Source of the DNA: Spirochaetales bacterium Spiro_09 | GTDB lineage: Bacteria; Spirochaetota; Spirochaetia; Treponematales; Treponemataceae | Length of the DNA stretch: 64,000 bases | Assembly: GCA_001604385.1 (NCBI GenBank) | Contig: LVBK01000021.1 | Location: 18,772 to 82,771, forward strand | Direction: 5' to 3' | Shown: one piece after another, positions 1-8,457 of the stretch | Layout of the letters: each line of letters starts with the position of its first letter | Numbering within the stretch: the first letter of the stretch is position 1 | Notes under the pieces: generated by a model | What the model was told of the DNA's origin: nothing | Database searches by the model: none | What the model saw: only the letters and a program-made list of their open reading frames with translations | Program-made: the position numbers and the translations under genes

Positions 1-705
1 GGTCGCGTCAAGATACAGGACTTCCATAAAGCCTGCGTCCTCGGCCTCTTTCTTGGCCAGGGCGGAAACGACATAGTTCGAGGCGCACTTGATCCAGCCG
101 GTACCCCTGGGTGTCGCCCGGATACGGTCGGTAATAATTGCCTTGGTGTTGCTCCCCTTGAAGTAGGACGACACAGTTGTCGCGCAAATGACAACATAGG
201 GAGCCTTGCTCATACCGATGCCGATCGCGCCTTCGGAGTACATAAAGGGCCGCATATAGACCGCGCTTGCCGAGGCGAAGGTGTCCTTCTCCCATTCAGC
301 GGAATAGGCGGGTATATAGCCGAGCTCGCGGTTTCTCTTCAGGAATTCATGACTTGCTTTCAAATACAGATCCTCAGGGAAAGCGGGCGCGTAGAGGCCG
401 GCCATGGAATCCCTGAAGCGTTTGGCATTCCGGTCCGGACGGAAAATGGCCAGGCTGCCGTCCTTGCGGGGATAGGCTTTCATGCCTTCGAAACAGCCCA
501 GGGCGTATTGGGTGGTATAATTGACAAGGGGAAGGGGGAACCGGTTTCGGTTGGTATATACCTCGTTCCGCTGCGCCTCGTCCATCTTCATCAGTTCGGT
601 ATAGGTAATTGAATCCGGCTGGAACCATTGTTCGTCCCAATTTCCGGTTTGACTGTTATACTGGGCAACATAGGACACCGGGTACATAGCGAGGTTAAAG
701 GCCAT
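1..705 (-). CDS. ilvE: Branched-chain amino acid aminotransferase (5' part, runs off the left edge)
   Basis: First 235 residues of a class IV PLP aminotransferase; the 3' end lies beyond the window. It moves the amino group between leucine, isoleucine or valine and 2-oxoglutarate. Visible family marks are the CFEGMKAY segment near residue 90, the RATPRGTGWIK segment, and the probable PLP lysine K206 in IKCASNY, followed by the FMEVLYLDA stretch typical of IlvE. ATG at 705 is preceded by GGAGG about ten bases upstream. It is divergent from ychF. The reading frame is unbroken from the start codon to the edge. Family is clear; the exact substrate range is inferred. Confidence 0.9.
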   Translation of the reverse strand, partial: MAFNLAMYPVSYVAQYNSQTGNWDEQWFQPDSITYTELMKMDEAQRNEVYTNRNRFPLPLVNYTTQYALGCFEGMKAYPRKDGSLAIFRPDRNAKRFRDSMAGLYAPAFPEDLYLKASHEFLKRNRELGYIPAYSAEWEKDTFASASAVYMRPFMYSEGAIGIGMSKAPYVVICATTVSSYFKGSNTKAIITDRIRATPRGTGWIKCASNYVVSALAKKEAEDAGFMEVLYLDAT

Positions 706-872
706 AGAATGATTCCTCCGTTTGTGACATACGGGTACCGTTGAAAAACCGGTGAAGTAATCCGTTTTCGGTGGTGCCCAGCGCTTCTTTGCAACGAGCG
801 TGCATAAATATACCATTTTGATGTATATATGTAAAGTTGCTGAAGCCACGCTGCATAGTTTCTTTCCAGTGC

Positions 873-901
873 TTGATACAGGGCCAGTCTCCGGGTACAA
901 T
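873..901 (+). promoter_or_regulatory. Promoter for ychF
   Basis: TTGATA (873-878), a 17-base spacer and TACAAT (896-901). Predicted transcription start is near 908, leaving a short leader that holds an AGAGG ribosome-binding site before ATG at 920. Confidence 0.55.
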
Positions 902-919
902 GACAGGCAAGAGGATCTT

Positions 920-2029
920 ATGGCAATCAACTGTGGTATCGTCGGACTTCCGAATGTCGGGAAGTCCACTATTTTTTCCGCGCTCACGAGCGCTCCCGCC
1001 GAAGCGGCGAATTATCCCTTTTGCACTATCAATCCGAATATCGGAATTGTTGATGTTCCCGACCCCCGTTTGCTCCGTCTGGCCGACTCCTTCAAGCCCA
1101 AGAAAGTAATTCCCGCAACGGTAGAGTTTGTCGATATTGCCGGGCTCGTCAAGGGCGCTTCCAAGGGCGAAGGCTTGGGAAACCAGTTCTTGTCCCATAT
1201 ACGGGAAGTCGGCGTTATTGCCCAGGTTGTCCGCTGCTTTGAAAATCAGGACATCATTCACGTAAACAACAAGGTCGATCCGGCAAGCGACATCGAGACC
1301 ATCAATATCGAGCTTGCGTTGGCTGACCTCGATACAATCGACAAGCGTGCCGACCGCGCGCAACGGGCTGCCCGCGTGCAGGGTAAGGATGCGCAAAAAG
1401 AATCTGCGGTTGTTATGTCCGCCATCGGAAAAATCCGGCCCCTTCTGGAAGACGGCAAGGCCGCCCGCCATGCTGATTTGACCGATGAAGAGCGCGCTGC
1501 CATCTATGACTGTCATTTGATAACGATGAAGCCGCTCATGTATGTATGCAATGTCGATGAGGCGGGCATGAAAAACGGAAACGCCCACATAGAAACCGTG
1601 CGGGCCATTGCGGACGCCGAGGGCGCCGACACGGTGGTCATTTGCGGTAAATTCGAGGCCGAGCTTGCCGATCTTGAAAGTCAGGAAGAGCGGCTTGCCT
1701 TTCTGGAAGAGATCGGTTTGACCGAGTCCGGATTAACCTCCCTTGCGCGCGCCGCCTTTCATTTGCTGGGACTCCGTACCTATTTTACCGCCGGAGAGGA
1801 CGAATGCCGGGCCTGGACCATTCATGCCGGTGACACCGCTCCCAAGGCGGCGGGTGTTATCCATACCGATTTTGAACGGGGCTTTATCAAGGCAGAAGTC
1901 TATTCGTTCGATGATTTTGTAACCTATGGAACCGAGCAGAAAATCCGCGAGGCGGGACGGTACCGCATGGAAGGCAAGGACTATATTGTCGCCGACGGCG
2001 ATATAATGTTTTTCAAATTCAATGTGTAA
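920..2029 (+). CDS. ychF: YchF/OLA1-family ribosome-associated P-loop ATPase
   Basis: 369 residues, the usual length for YchF, an Obg-related cytosolic ATPase that binds ribosomes and is linked to translation and stress control. Walker A is GLPNVGKS at residues 9-16, and switch-region DIAGLVKGASKGEGLGN follows. The base-specificity loop reads CNVDE (NxxE) instead of the NKxD of true GTPases, the known signature for ATP preference. The C-terminal TGS domain ends in the conserved DGDIMFFKFNV. The reading frame continues upstream to 800, but the ATG at 920 has an AGAGG site and begins with the family's MAINCGIVGLP, so it is preferred. Confidence 0.95.
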   Translation: MAINCGIVGLPNVGKSTIFSALTSAPAEAANYPFCTINPNIGIVDVPDPRLLRLADSFKPKKVIPATVEFVDIAGLVKGASKGEGLGNQFLSHIREVGVIAQVVRCFENQDIIHVNNKVDPASDIETINIELALADLDTIDKRADRAQRAARVQGKDAQKESAVVMSAIGKIRPLLEDGKAARHADLTDEERAAIYDCHLITMKPLMYVCNVDEAGMKNGNAHIETVRAIADAEGADTVVICGKFEAELADLESQEERLAFLEEIGLTESGLTSLARAAFHLLGLRTYFTAGEDECRAWTIHAGDTAPKAAGVIHTDFERGFIKAEVYSFDDFVTYGTEQKIREAGRYRMEGKDYIVADGDIMFFKFNV

Positions 2030-2057
2030 GAGACCGAAGAGATAGTAAGGAGGAAAC

Positions 2058-2885
2058 ATGACTAATTCTGGTGTCCGCTATTATCCGTTTGCAATTGTTT
2101 GCGCTGTCATTATGCTGTCGGTGCTATCGTGTTCCGCGATGGAGGAGCCAGCGGTATCCGCTGTGCCCGAAGGAATGGAGCTTGTCTGGTCGGACGAGTT
2201 CGATGTTGACGGCGCCCCTGACGAAAGCAAGTGGAATTACTCCACGGGCGGCAATGGATGGGGAAACGGGGAGGCGCAACGCTATACGAATACACGGGAT
2301 AATTCGTTTATCAAAAACGGGATATTGAATCTTGTCGCCATAAATGACGGCGGTTTGTGGACCAGCGCGCGGCTGAAGACGGAATACCGGGCGCAATGGA
2401 CCTATGGATATTTCGAGATTCGCGCCCGCGTCCCGGACGGTGTCGGGACCTGGCCCGCCCTCTGGATGCTGCCCGTGTATAATCAGTACGGAACCTGGCC
2501 CCGTTCCGGCGAGATCGATATTATGGAGCACGTCGGTCATGACCCCGATGTGATTCACACGACCATTCATACCCGCGCCTTCAATCATGCCATTGGTACC
2601 CAAAAGGGACATCATGAGCGTATTGCCGGAGCGAGAAAAAAATTCCAGGTATATGCGATGGAATGGGATGAAAACTATATCCAGTGGTATATAAACGGAA
2701 AACCGTTTTATCGATACGATAATCCCGCATTGGGAACCCCTGAATGGCCCTTCGATATTCCATATTACCTGATCATGAACCTGGCTATCGGCGGAAGCTG
2801 GGGCGGACAAAAGGGCATTGACCCAAAGATGAAAAAAGCGGTATTTGAGGTCGATTACGTGCGGGTGTACCAGAAAGCCCCCTGA
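2058..2885 (+). CDS. Secreted GH16 beta-glucanase (laminarinase-type) lipoprotein
   Basis: 275 residues. A hydrophobic signal peptide ends in a lipobox LSVLSC with C25 as the likely lipidated cysteine, so the enzyme should sit on a membrane surface. The glycoside hydrolase 16 catalytic motif is E152-I-D154-I-M-E157: one glutamate as nucleophile, the other as acid/base. LVWSDEFD near residue 43 and the C-terminal VDYVRVYQ are typical of GH16 beta-1,3(-1,4)-glucanases. A strong GGAGG site precedes ATG. It starts 28 bases after ychF and may be co-transcribed with it, though the functions are unrelated. Substrate is inferred to be laminarin-like or mixed-linkage glucan. Confidence 0.9.
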   Translation: MTNSGVRYYPFAIVCAVIMLSVLSCSAMEEPAVSAVPEGMELVWSDEFDVDGAPDESKWNYSTGGNGWGNGEAQRYTNTRDNSFIKNGILNLVAINDGGLWTSARLKTEYRAQWTYGYFEIRARVPDGVGTWPALWMLPVYNQYGTWPRSGEIDIMEHVGHDPDVIHTTIHTRAFNHAIGTQKGHHERIAGARKKFQVYAMEWDENYIQWYINGKPFYRYDNPALGTPEWPFDIPYYLIMNLAIGGSWGGQKGIDPKMKKAVFEVDYVRVYQKAP

Positions 2886-2952
2886 TACTTTTTCCTTCCT
2901 GTTACGGGCAAAACAGTATATCCTGATACATAGAAAGCCGGGGGTAGTCGAG

Positions 2953-3951
2953 ATGATTCACCGGCTTTTTTTTGTTTGTATGTGTATTTCTCTGTGTTCC
3001 TGTGCCTGTACCATCGGGTTTGACGAGGGACGGTTTCCTGTCAATAACGCGCGACGGGTGGTTGTAATGACCTACAACACGCAGCTATTGTTTGATGCGG
3101 TCGATGAAGGGACTGAATTCCCCGAGTATTCAGTGGCTTCGGGCTCATGGTCGGCCGAAAAATATGCCGCTCGCCTTGACCGTTTGGCCCAAACGCTTCA
3201 TCTTGCCGGCGCTGCCGCCGGGTATCCGAAAAACGGGAGCCCGGATATTGTGGTGCTGCAGGAGGTGGAAAACGTTCAGGTTTTGCTGGACCTGTGTAAC
3301 CGGCTCCCGGCCGCTTCCCTCTATGAATCGGCTCTCTGCGTGCGCTCCGATGACAATGATGCCTTCGGCATCGGAATTCTGTCCCGTTTTCCCGTCCTTT
3401 CCTGTGTCTCGCATGCCGTATGGTCGGAGGATGCGTCCCCGCGGCCGCTTGTGGAGTGCGACATCGACACACCCTTGGGCCAATTGACCGTGTTCGCCGT
3501 TCACTGGAAATCGAAGTCCGGAGCGGATGACGGAGCGGGTGCGCGGTTGTCCCAGGAAGCAGTCCTTGCCAGGCGTATCGGGGAACGGGGTGCCGCCGGG
3601 GATCTGTTTCACTGGATTGCCTGCGGCGACTTTAATCAAACCCCGCAGGAGTTTTCACTTTTGGGCGACAGGTTCAATCCATGGCTAGAGCCCCTTCCCG
3701 TTGCCTCGGCGGTGAACCCGCTTCCACAGAGCGGTTCCTATTGGTATCAGGGGCAATGGGAACAGATAGACCACTTCTTTTTGTCCGAGGATCTGGTTGA
3801 TGGTTCGGGAGTGGATGCCCGGGAGTTTTGGTGCCTTGATTCCTCGCCGCTCGTGCGCGCAGACGGCACGCCGGACCGGTATGAGGTCTTCAATGGAACG
3901 GGATACTCGGACCATCTGCCCCTCCTTCTCGAGGTATACCGGTATCAATAA
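2953..3951 (+). CDS. Endonuclease/exonuclease/phosphatase-family lipoprotein
   Basis: 332 residues. A short hydrophobic leader with several cysteines (C15, C17, C19) resembles a relaxed spirochaetal lipobox, suggesting an exported lipoprotein. The EEP fold is shown by MTYNTQ (N42), LQEVEN, a CGDFNQTP motif and the C-terminal YSDHLPLLLEV. These are the metal-binding and catalytic Asn, Glu, Asp-x-Asn and Asp-His of the DNase I/exonuclease III superfamily. A GGGGG-type site precedes ATG at 2953; the frame extends further upstream but without a signal peptide. It could be an extracellular nuclease for nucleic-acid scavenging or a phosphodiesterase; the substrate cannot be fixed from sequence. Confidence 0.8.
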   Translation: MIHRLFFVCMCISLCSCACTIGFDEGRFPVNNARRVVVMTYNTQLLFDAVDEGTEFPEYSVASGSWSAEKYAARLDRLAQTLHLAGAAAGYPKNGSPDIVVLQEVENVQVLLDLCNRLPAASLYESALCVRSDDNDAFGIGILSRFPVLSCVSHAVWSEDASPRPLVECDIDTPLGQLTVFAVHWKSKSGADDGAGARLSQEAVLARRIGERGAAGDLFHWIACGDFNQTPQEFSLLGDRFNPWLEPLPVASAVNPLPQSGSYWYQGQWEQIDHFFLSEDLVDGSGVDAREFWCLDSSPLVRADGTPDRYEVFNGTGYSDHLPLLLEVYRYQ

Positions 3952-3956
3952 AAAAA

Positions 3957-3985
3957 ACGGCCCGGTTAGAAACCGGACCGTTTTG
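3957..3985. terminator. Terminator between convergent genes
   Basis: Ten-base stem (3957-3966 with 3972-3981, one mismatch), flanked by an A-run on the left and TTTT on the right. It can serve both the rightward nuclease gene and the leftward pckG. Confidence 0.75.
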
Positions 3986-4013
3986 TGCTTTTGCGAATTG
4001 ACGCGGCGGAATG

Positions 4014-5831
4014 TTAGCCGTTCAGCCGGCTTTCCAGTCCTTCCATTTCAGCCATCAGCTCTTTGGGAAGCTTGTCGCCGAACTTGGGATAGTGGTTTGC
4101 GCGAACGTCCGCAATTTCCTTCTTCCAGCCTTCAACATCGACGGAAAGAAGGTCCTTCATGATTTCGGGCTTTACATCGAGACCGGTCAGGTTGAGGTTT
4201 TCAACCTTGGGCATCCAGCCGATCTGTGTCTTGACGGCATTATCCTTGCCTTCGCAGCGGTCGAAAATCCAGGCGAGAACGCGGCTGTTTTCGCCGTATC
4301 CGGGCCATGCAAACTTTCCTTCCGGAGTCTTGCGGAACCAGTTGACGAAGAAAATCTTGGGAAGCTTGTCTTCCGTGCTCTTCTTGCCGAGGTTGATCCA
4401 GTGCTGGAAGTATTCGCCCATGTTGTATCCGCAGAAGGGAATCATGGCGAAGGGGTCGCGGCGGATTGTTCCGGCCTTGAGGTCGAGAGCGGCCGCGGTG
4501 ATTTCGGAACCGACGATCGAACCGAGGAATACGCCGTGGTTCCAGCTTGTTGCCTGGTGTACCAGCGGAATGGTGCTGGGGCGGCGTCCACCGAAGAGGA
4601 TCGCGTCAATCGGAACACCGGCAGGATCATCCCATTCTTTTGCAATGGCCGGGCAGTTCTTTGCGATTGCGGTAAAGCGGGCATTCGGGTGGGCAGCAGG
4701 TTCCTGGGCCTTGTTAGCCTTGTCCTGTACCCACTTGTTTCCTTTCCAGTCAACGAGCGGTCCGGGAGCATCGTAACCGATCTGTTCCCACCAGATGTCT
4801 CCGTCTTCGGTAAGGGCGCAGTTGGTGAAGATGGTATCCTTCTTGATTGAATCCATTGCGCTCTTGTTTGACTCTTCGTTGGTTCCGGGTGCAACACCGA
4901 AGAAACCGGCTTCGGGATTGATTGCATACAGGCGTCCGTCCTTGCCGAACTTCATCCAGGCAATGTCGTCACCGACTGTTTCAACCTTCCATCCGGGGAT
5001 GGTGGGGATGAGCATGGCGAGGTTTGTCTTTCCGCATGCCGAGGGGAAGGCACCGGCAACATACTTGACCTTGCCTTCGGGATTGGTAAGCTTGAGGATG
5101 AGCATGTGCTCGGCAAGCCAGCCTTCTTCGTGGGCAATGACCGATGCGATGCGGAGGGCAAAGCATTTCTTGCCGAGGAGGGCGTTTCCGCCGTAACCTG
5201 AACCGTATGACCAGATGGTCCGTTCTTCCGGGAAGTGGGAAATATACTTCTTGTCGATGTCCGCGCAGGGCCACTGACCATTGTCGCTTTCACCGGCTGC
5301 AAGGGGCTTGCCGACAGAGTGAAGGCAGGGAACGTACTCACCGTTGGTGCCGAGTACGTCAAGAACCTTGGATCCCACGCGGGTCATGATGTCCATATTG
5401 ACGACGACGTATTCAGAATCGGTAATCTCGATACCGATTTTTGCGATGTCGGATCCGACAGGTCCCATGGAGAAGGGGATGACGTACATGGTGCGTCCCT
5501 TCATGCAACCATTGTACAGGTTCTTCATGGTTTCCTTGAGTCCGGCGGGATCGATCCAGTTATTGGTCGGTCCTGCAGCTTCCTGTGTCTTGGATGCGAT
5601 ATAGGTCCGGTTTTCAACGCGTGCTACGTCTGAAGGTTGGGAGCGGAAAAGGTAGCTGTTCGGGCGCTTCTTGAGGGGGGTGGCCATGCCGCAATCAACC
5701 AATTTCTTGATCATTGCATCGTATTCAGCCTGTGAACCGTCACAGACATGTACGCTGTCGGGCTGGCACATCTTGGCGACTTCTTCGACCCACGCTTTGA
5801 TCTTGGGGTGCTTGATGTCATTAATCGTCAT
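4014..5831 (-). CDS. pckG: Phosphoenolpyruvate carboxykinase (GTP)
   Basis: 605 residues, full length for GTP-dependent PEPCK. It interconverts oxaloacetate plus GTP with PEP, CO2 and GDP in the cytosol. The kinase P-loop [10 protein letters not shown] lies at residues 261-270 with the reactive C266 of the GTP class. GDDIAWM, the [13 protein letters not shown] segment and [11 protein letters not shown] are also present. ATG at 5831 has a GGAG site seven bases upstream; the frame runs further upstream to 6002 without family similarity. In an anaerobe it probably fixes CO2 onto PEP (anaplerotic direction), which is inference. Monocistronic, with its own terminator. Confidence 0.97.
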   Translation of the reverse strand: MTINDIKHPKIKAWVEEVAKMCQPDSVHVCDGSQAEYDAMIKKLVDCGMATPLKKRPNSYLFRSQPSDVARVENRTYIASKTQEAAGPTNNWIDPAGLKETMKNLYNGCMKGRTMYVIPFSMGPVGSDIAKIGIEITDSEYVVVNMDIMTRVGSKVLDVLGTNGEYVPCLHSVGKPLAAGESDNGQWPCADIDKKYISHFPEERTIWSYGSGYGGNALLGKKCFALRIASVIAHEEGWLAEHMLILKLTNPEGKVKYVAGAFPSACGKTNLAMLIPTIPGWKVETVGDDIAWMKFGKDGRLYAINPEAGFFGVAPGTNEESNKSAMDSIKKDTIFTNCALTEDGDIWWEQIGYDAPGPLVDWKGNKWVQDKANKAQEPAAHPNARFTAIAKNCPAIAKEWDDPAGVPIDAILFGGRRPSTIPLVHQATSWNHGVFLGSIVGSEITAAALDLKAGTIRRDPFAMIPFCGYNMGEYFQHWINLGKKSTEDKLPKIFFVNWFRKTPEGKFAWPGYGENSRVLAWIFDRCEGKDNAVKTQIGWMPKVENLNLTGLDVKPEIMKDLLSVDVEGWKKEIADVRANHYPKFGDKLPKELMAEMEGLESRLNG

Positions 5832-5899
5832 AATTGCTCCTTGAGAGAAATATCGCGGAATACCTTCCGGACGGAGATACTTTTTCTCCAATCGATAAT

Positions 5900-5928
5900 A
5901 AAGTAGCGGAAAACGGGTTTTTGTGCAA
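5900..5928 (-). promoter_or_regulatory. Possible promoter for pckG
   Basis: On the minus strand TTGCAC (5928-5923), a 17-base spacer and TACTTT (5905-5900). It gives a leader of about 60 bases ending in the GGAG site of pckG. The rest of the 5832-6062 gap holds nothing else I recognise. Confidence 0.4.
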
Positions 5929-6062
5929 GATAAGTAAGAATAAGTTGACAAATGAGGCTGCAGGTAAAGGCGGAACCGTAAAATATGCGGGTTACCGCTC
6001 ATCTATTCTCTTAAAAAAATCGATGAGATGGTTTCAACAATATTGATAGCAGTATAAAAGGG

Positions 6063-6455
6063 CTACGCTACCAGATTGATGACCGTCCCCCCCATCGGGA
6101 GTACCGGTTTGTAGTCAAGATTTGAGGCAATGGCTGTCGCGGTGGAAACCTGTTCCTGATACTGGGTGATCAGGGCATCCAGCTGCTTGTCGCTCAGCTC
6201 TCCCCGCGCACCGATGCGCGGATGAATATCTTTTTGTTTCATTGAAACAAGTTGATCTATGAGCGTATTGAGAATTTTCAGTTTGTCGACGGAAACGCCT
6301 TGTTGGCCGTTTTTGGCAGGAAACCCGGCAACATACTTGAATTGGGAGTACATGAACTGGCTTGCCTTGACCGGCACGCTCGTGCGCCCGCCGGCTGAAA
6401 CAACGCTCGCAAGAGAATACGATAATGTGCGCAATGGATACGTATTTGAAATCAT
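6063..6455 (-). CDS. Small protein of unknown function
   Basis: 130 residues beginning MISNTYPLRTLSYSLASV. I do not recognise a family. The N-terminal third is rich in Ser, Val and Ala; the middle is amphipathic and probably helical (KLKILNTLIDQLVSMKQK). There is no signal peptide or membrane span. ATG at 6455 is chosen because AGAGGG lies nine bases upstream; the frame stays open to 6500. It lies 78 bases downstream of the solute-binding lipoprotein gene on the same strand and may be read from that promoter. Codon use matches its neighbours. Confidence 0.6.
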   Translation of the reverse strand: MISNTYPLRTLSYSLASVVSAGGRTSVPVKASQFMYSQFKYVAGFPAKNGQQGVSVDKLKILNTLIDQLVSMKQKDIHPRIGARGELSDKQLDALITQYQEQVSTATAIASNLDYKPVLPMGGTVINLVA

Positions 6456-6533
6456 GGCGATACACCCTCTGCATACAATATCGGATGCGGCTGCCGTCAC
6501 GATGAGAGTTTTTTTGTGGATATAGTGGTGTGG

Positions 6534-7796
6534 TCAGTGCGTTTTAATCCATTCCGAAAGACGCTCGGCGATGGATGCCGGCTGTTTGCTGTCTTTTGGT
6601 GCAGAGGTTGCTTCTATTAGCCATGGCATTATTATTTCCGCCTTCATACTTTTCCAGTTATAGGGCAGGATACGGGGCGCCGAAAGGGATTCTGCGGGCG
6701 GAATATGTCCCAAAAGGGCCGGATAGAAGAGGGGGAATATTTTTTCGTTGACCGGTCTAAGGGATGAAAAACCTCCGGCTATCCCGAAACTGTGAGCAGC
6801 AATACCCATGGCAAGACTTCTTTCAAGCATGCTCCGCTGGTTCTTTTCGTTGAAGAACCAGATGATAAATTGCTCTGCGGCTTCCAGATTCTTGCTTTTC
6901 CGGGGAATTCCCAAGTAGATAATTTCATCCTGGACCGGTACGTTGCCATTTCGTGATATCCAGCGAAATTCTAGGTTTGCCATTTTCTCCTGTGGGAGCA
7001 CGAAGAGTTTTTCGCTGGGAATCATTGAAAAGAGGTTCCTTCCCTTAAGAACAAGCGTGTATGGCGGATCGTATAAATATTTGAACTCGAAATCGTCCTC
7101 GGCGCGGACTGAGGTGTTTGCTGTCTGTGTCCAGTCGCGCAAATAGTGAATCAGCTCATCCGCAGCCTGTTGATTCCAATTAAATAAACGCGTTGATTCT
7201 TCGAACCGTACGTTGAAAAGACGGGTTGTCAGGTACAGAAACTCCGGCTCCCATCGGGGGGAAAAGCCCATTCGGGTGTGGATACCGTTTTTTTCTTCAT
7301 TAAAGGATTGCCCGATGGACCTAATTTCTTCGACTGATATGGTAAAGTCTCCGGGAATGCGTGTTTGATGTTCAGGCGAAAAAATGATGGCTGGCAGGTT
7401 GAAACTGACTGGCAGCAGAAATTGCCGACCTTTAATGTGACCGAGTTCCAGAATTGAGGGGTAAAAATTGCCCGAATTTATGCGAAGCTCGTTGAAAAGG
7501 TAGTCGACCGGGACCAGCCGATTTCTCGGTTTCTCTGATTTCAGCCAGGGGCCAATGACAATGTCTGGGGGATTGACGGCATTCACCAGAGCTTCTGCGG
7601 GATTCGCGCGGTATTCCACATGAACCCGGTATTTACTCTGGCTATTGTTGAACGCTTCCGCATATACGGCAAATTCGCTCCTGTCAGTCCATATGATAGC
7701 GATATGCGATTTTTTCGGTCCGCAAGACCATATGGTTGCCAGGCAGATGCCGGCAAGAAGACACCGGATTATCTTGATGCTCTGAAAGTTATGCAT
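6534..7796 (-). CDS. Extracellular solute-binding lipoprotein (ABC importer type 1 family)
   Basis: 420 residues. Residues 1-25 form a lipoprotein signal peptide with a lipobox-like IWSC. The mature part starts HIAIIWTDRSEFAVYAEAFN and has the two-lobed architecture and VNPPDIVIGPW segment of family 1 binding proteins for sugars or oligosaccharides. A C-terminal EQFIIWFFNEKNQRSMLE segment also fits. No permease or ATPase gene adjoins it, so the transporter partner is elsewhere or the gene is an orphan. ATG at 7796 has no ribosome-binding site and falls where transcription should begin. There is no later in-frame start that keeps the signal peptide. Ligand unknown. Confidence 0.8.
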   Translation of the reverse strand: MHNFQSIKIIRCLLAGICLATIWSCGPKKSHIAIIWTDRSEFAVYAEAFNNSQSKYRVHVEYRANPAEALVNAVNPPDIVIGPWLKSEKPRNRLVPVDYLFNELRINSGNFYPSILELGHIKGRQFLLPVSFNLPAIIFSPEHQTRIPGDFTISVEEIRSIGQSFNEEKNGIHTRMGFSPRWEPEFLYLTTRLFNVRFEESTRLFNWNQQAADELIHYLRDWTQTANTSVRAEDDFEFKYLYDPPYTLVLKGRNLFSMIPSEKLFVLPQEKMANLEFRWISRNGNVPVQDEIIYLGIPRKSKNLEAAEQFIIWFFNEKNQRSMLERSLAMGIAAHSFGIAGGFSSLRPVNEKIFPLFYPALLGHIPPAESLSAPRILPYNWKSMKAEIIMPWLIEATSAPKDSKQPASIAERLSEWIKTH

Positions 7797-7802
7797 GGGT
7801 CA

Positions 7803-7831
7803 ACTGTATGGGCGCACCCGCCGATTGTCAA
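7803..7831 (-). promoter_or_regulatory. Promoter for the solute-binding lipoprotein; predicted leaderless
   Basis: Minus strand: TTGACA (7831-7826), 17-base spacer, TACAGT (7808-7803). Only six bases separate the -10 box from the ATG, so transcription should begin at or within a base of the start codon. Its -35 overlaps the -35 of the divergent gene. Confidence 0.65.
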
Positions 7832-7853
7832 TCCCGTATTCTGCGGGTATAAT
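7825..7853 (+). promoter_or_regulatory. Promoter for the 7860 gene; predicted leaderless
   Basis: TTGTCA (7825-7830), 17-base spacer, perfect TATAAT (7848-7853). Six bases separate the -10 box from ATG at 7860 and there is no ribosome-binding site. Confidence 0.7.
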
Positions 7854-7859
7854 CAACAA

Positions 7860-8345
7860 ATGATGATCAAAGATTCGGCAATTGCCGAATGCGTGCAAAA
7901 GCTGGCCGACCATTTCAATACTAATATCGCAACCCGTTTTCTGCGCCCCCTGTTGGCCGGAATTCTGGCAGATAATGAATTATCCCGCCATATTTCCGAT
8001 TTGACCGATCATGCGGATATGTTCAGTTCCCAGGGGACGCATATCGACGAGCTGTACCAACAAATTATCGCGATGGCGCGTTTTGTCTATCTTGTGCGAA
8101 TCGATGTTCTTCCGAACATTCGCCATCTTGGCGGCTCTTCATCGGCGCAGGATGTCAACAAGGTGTTCCGCGATATGGCCGTGAATAATTTCGGCGCGAA
8201 TATGAAGGTGCTGGCGGATATCGTCAACGAGCTGTATGTCCTGACCATCAATTATGACCGCCTGAACTCCCCCAAGGGAGGCCGTCCCGTATACAAGGGA
8301 ATACCGGCCCTGGACGAGATCGGCAGATACCTGATCAGCAGGTAG
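7860..8345 (+). CDS. Conserved-looking protein of unknown function
   Basis: 161 residues, soluble and mostly helical by composition, beginning MMIKDSAIAECVQKLADHF. No family recognised. Features include a hydrophobic ATRFLRPLLAGILA segment near residue 20, GGSSSAQDVNKVFRDMAVNNFG in two blocks in the middle, and a C-terminal GRPVYKGIPALDEIGRYLISR. Two adjacent ATGs (7860, 7863) are possible starts. The frame extends upstream to 7620, but that would overlap the divergent lipoprotein gene and its promoter. The consensus promoter ends six bases before ATG, supporting this start and a leaderless message. Confidence 0.7.
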   Translation: MMIKDSAIAECVQKLADHFNTNIATRFLRPLLAGILADNELSRHISDLTDHADMFSSQGTHIDELYQQIIAMARFVYLVRIDVLPNIRHLGGSSSAQDVNKVFRDMAVNNFGANMKVLADIVNELYVLTINYDRLNSPKGGRPVYKGIPALDEIGRYLISR

Positions 8346-8396
8346 GGTCTCTTGCCCGCATCGTTCGGTGTGTGCGCAAGCATCTGCTTCATCGGC

Positions 8397-8433
8397 AAAA
8401 AAAAAGGCCGTCCGGCAATTACGTGCCGGACAG
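8397..8433 (-). terminator. Terminator of the aminotransferase gene
   Basis: Twelve-base stem GGCCGTCCGGCA / TGCCGGACAGCC (8406-8417 with 8424-8435, one mismatch) followed, on the minus strand, by a run of nine T. It lies 22 bases past the aminotransferase stop. Confidence 0.8.
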
Positions 8434-8457
8434 CCCCTGTAGGGTTGTATCAGTCAG

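Noticed and set aside
695..1588. 297-codon minus-strand open frame opposite ychF
   Set aside because: Antisense shadow; ychF is certain on the other strand.
4011..4850. 279-codon plus-strand open frame opposite pckG
   Set aside because: Antisense to a highly conserved enzyme; composition matches a codon shadow.
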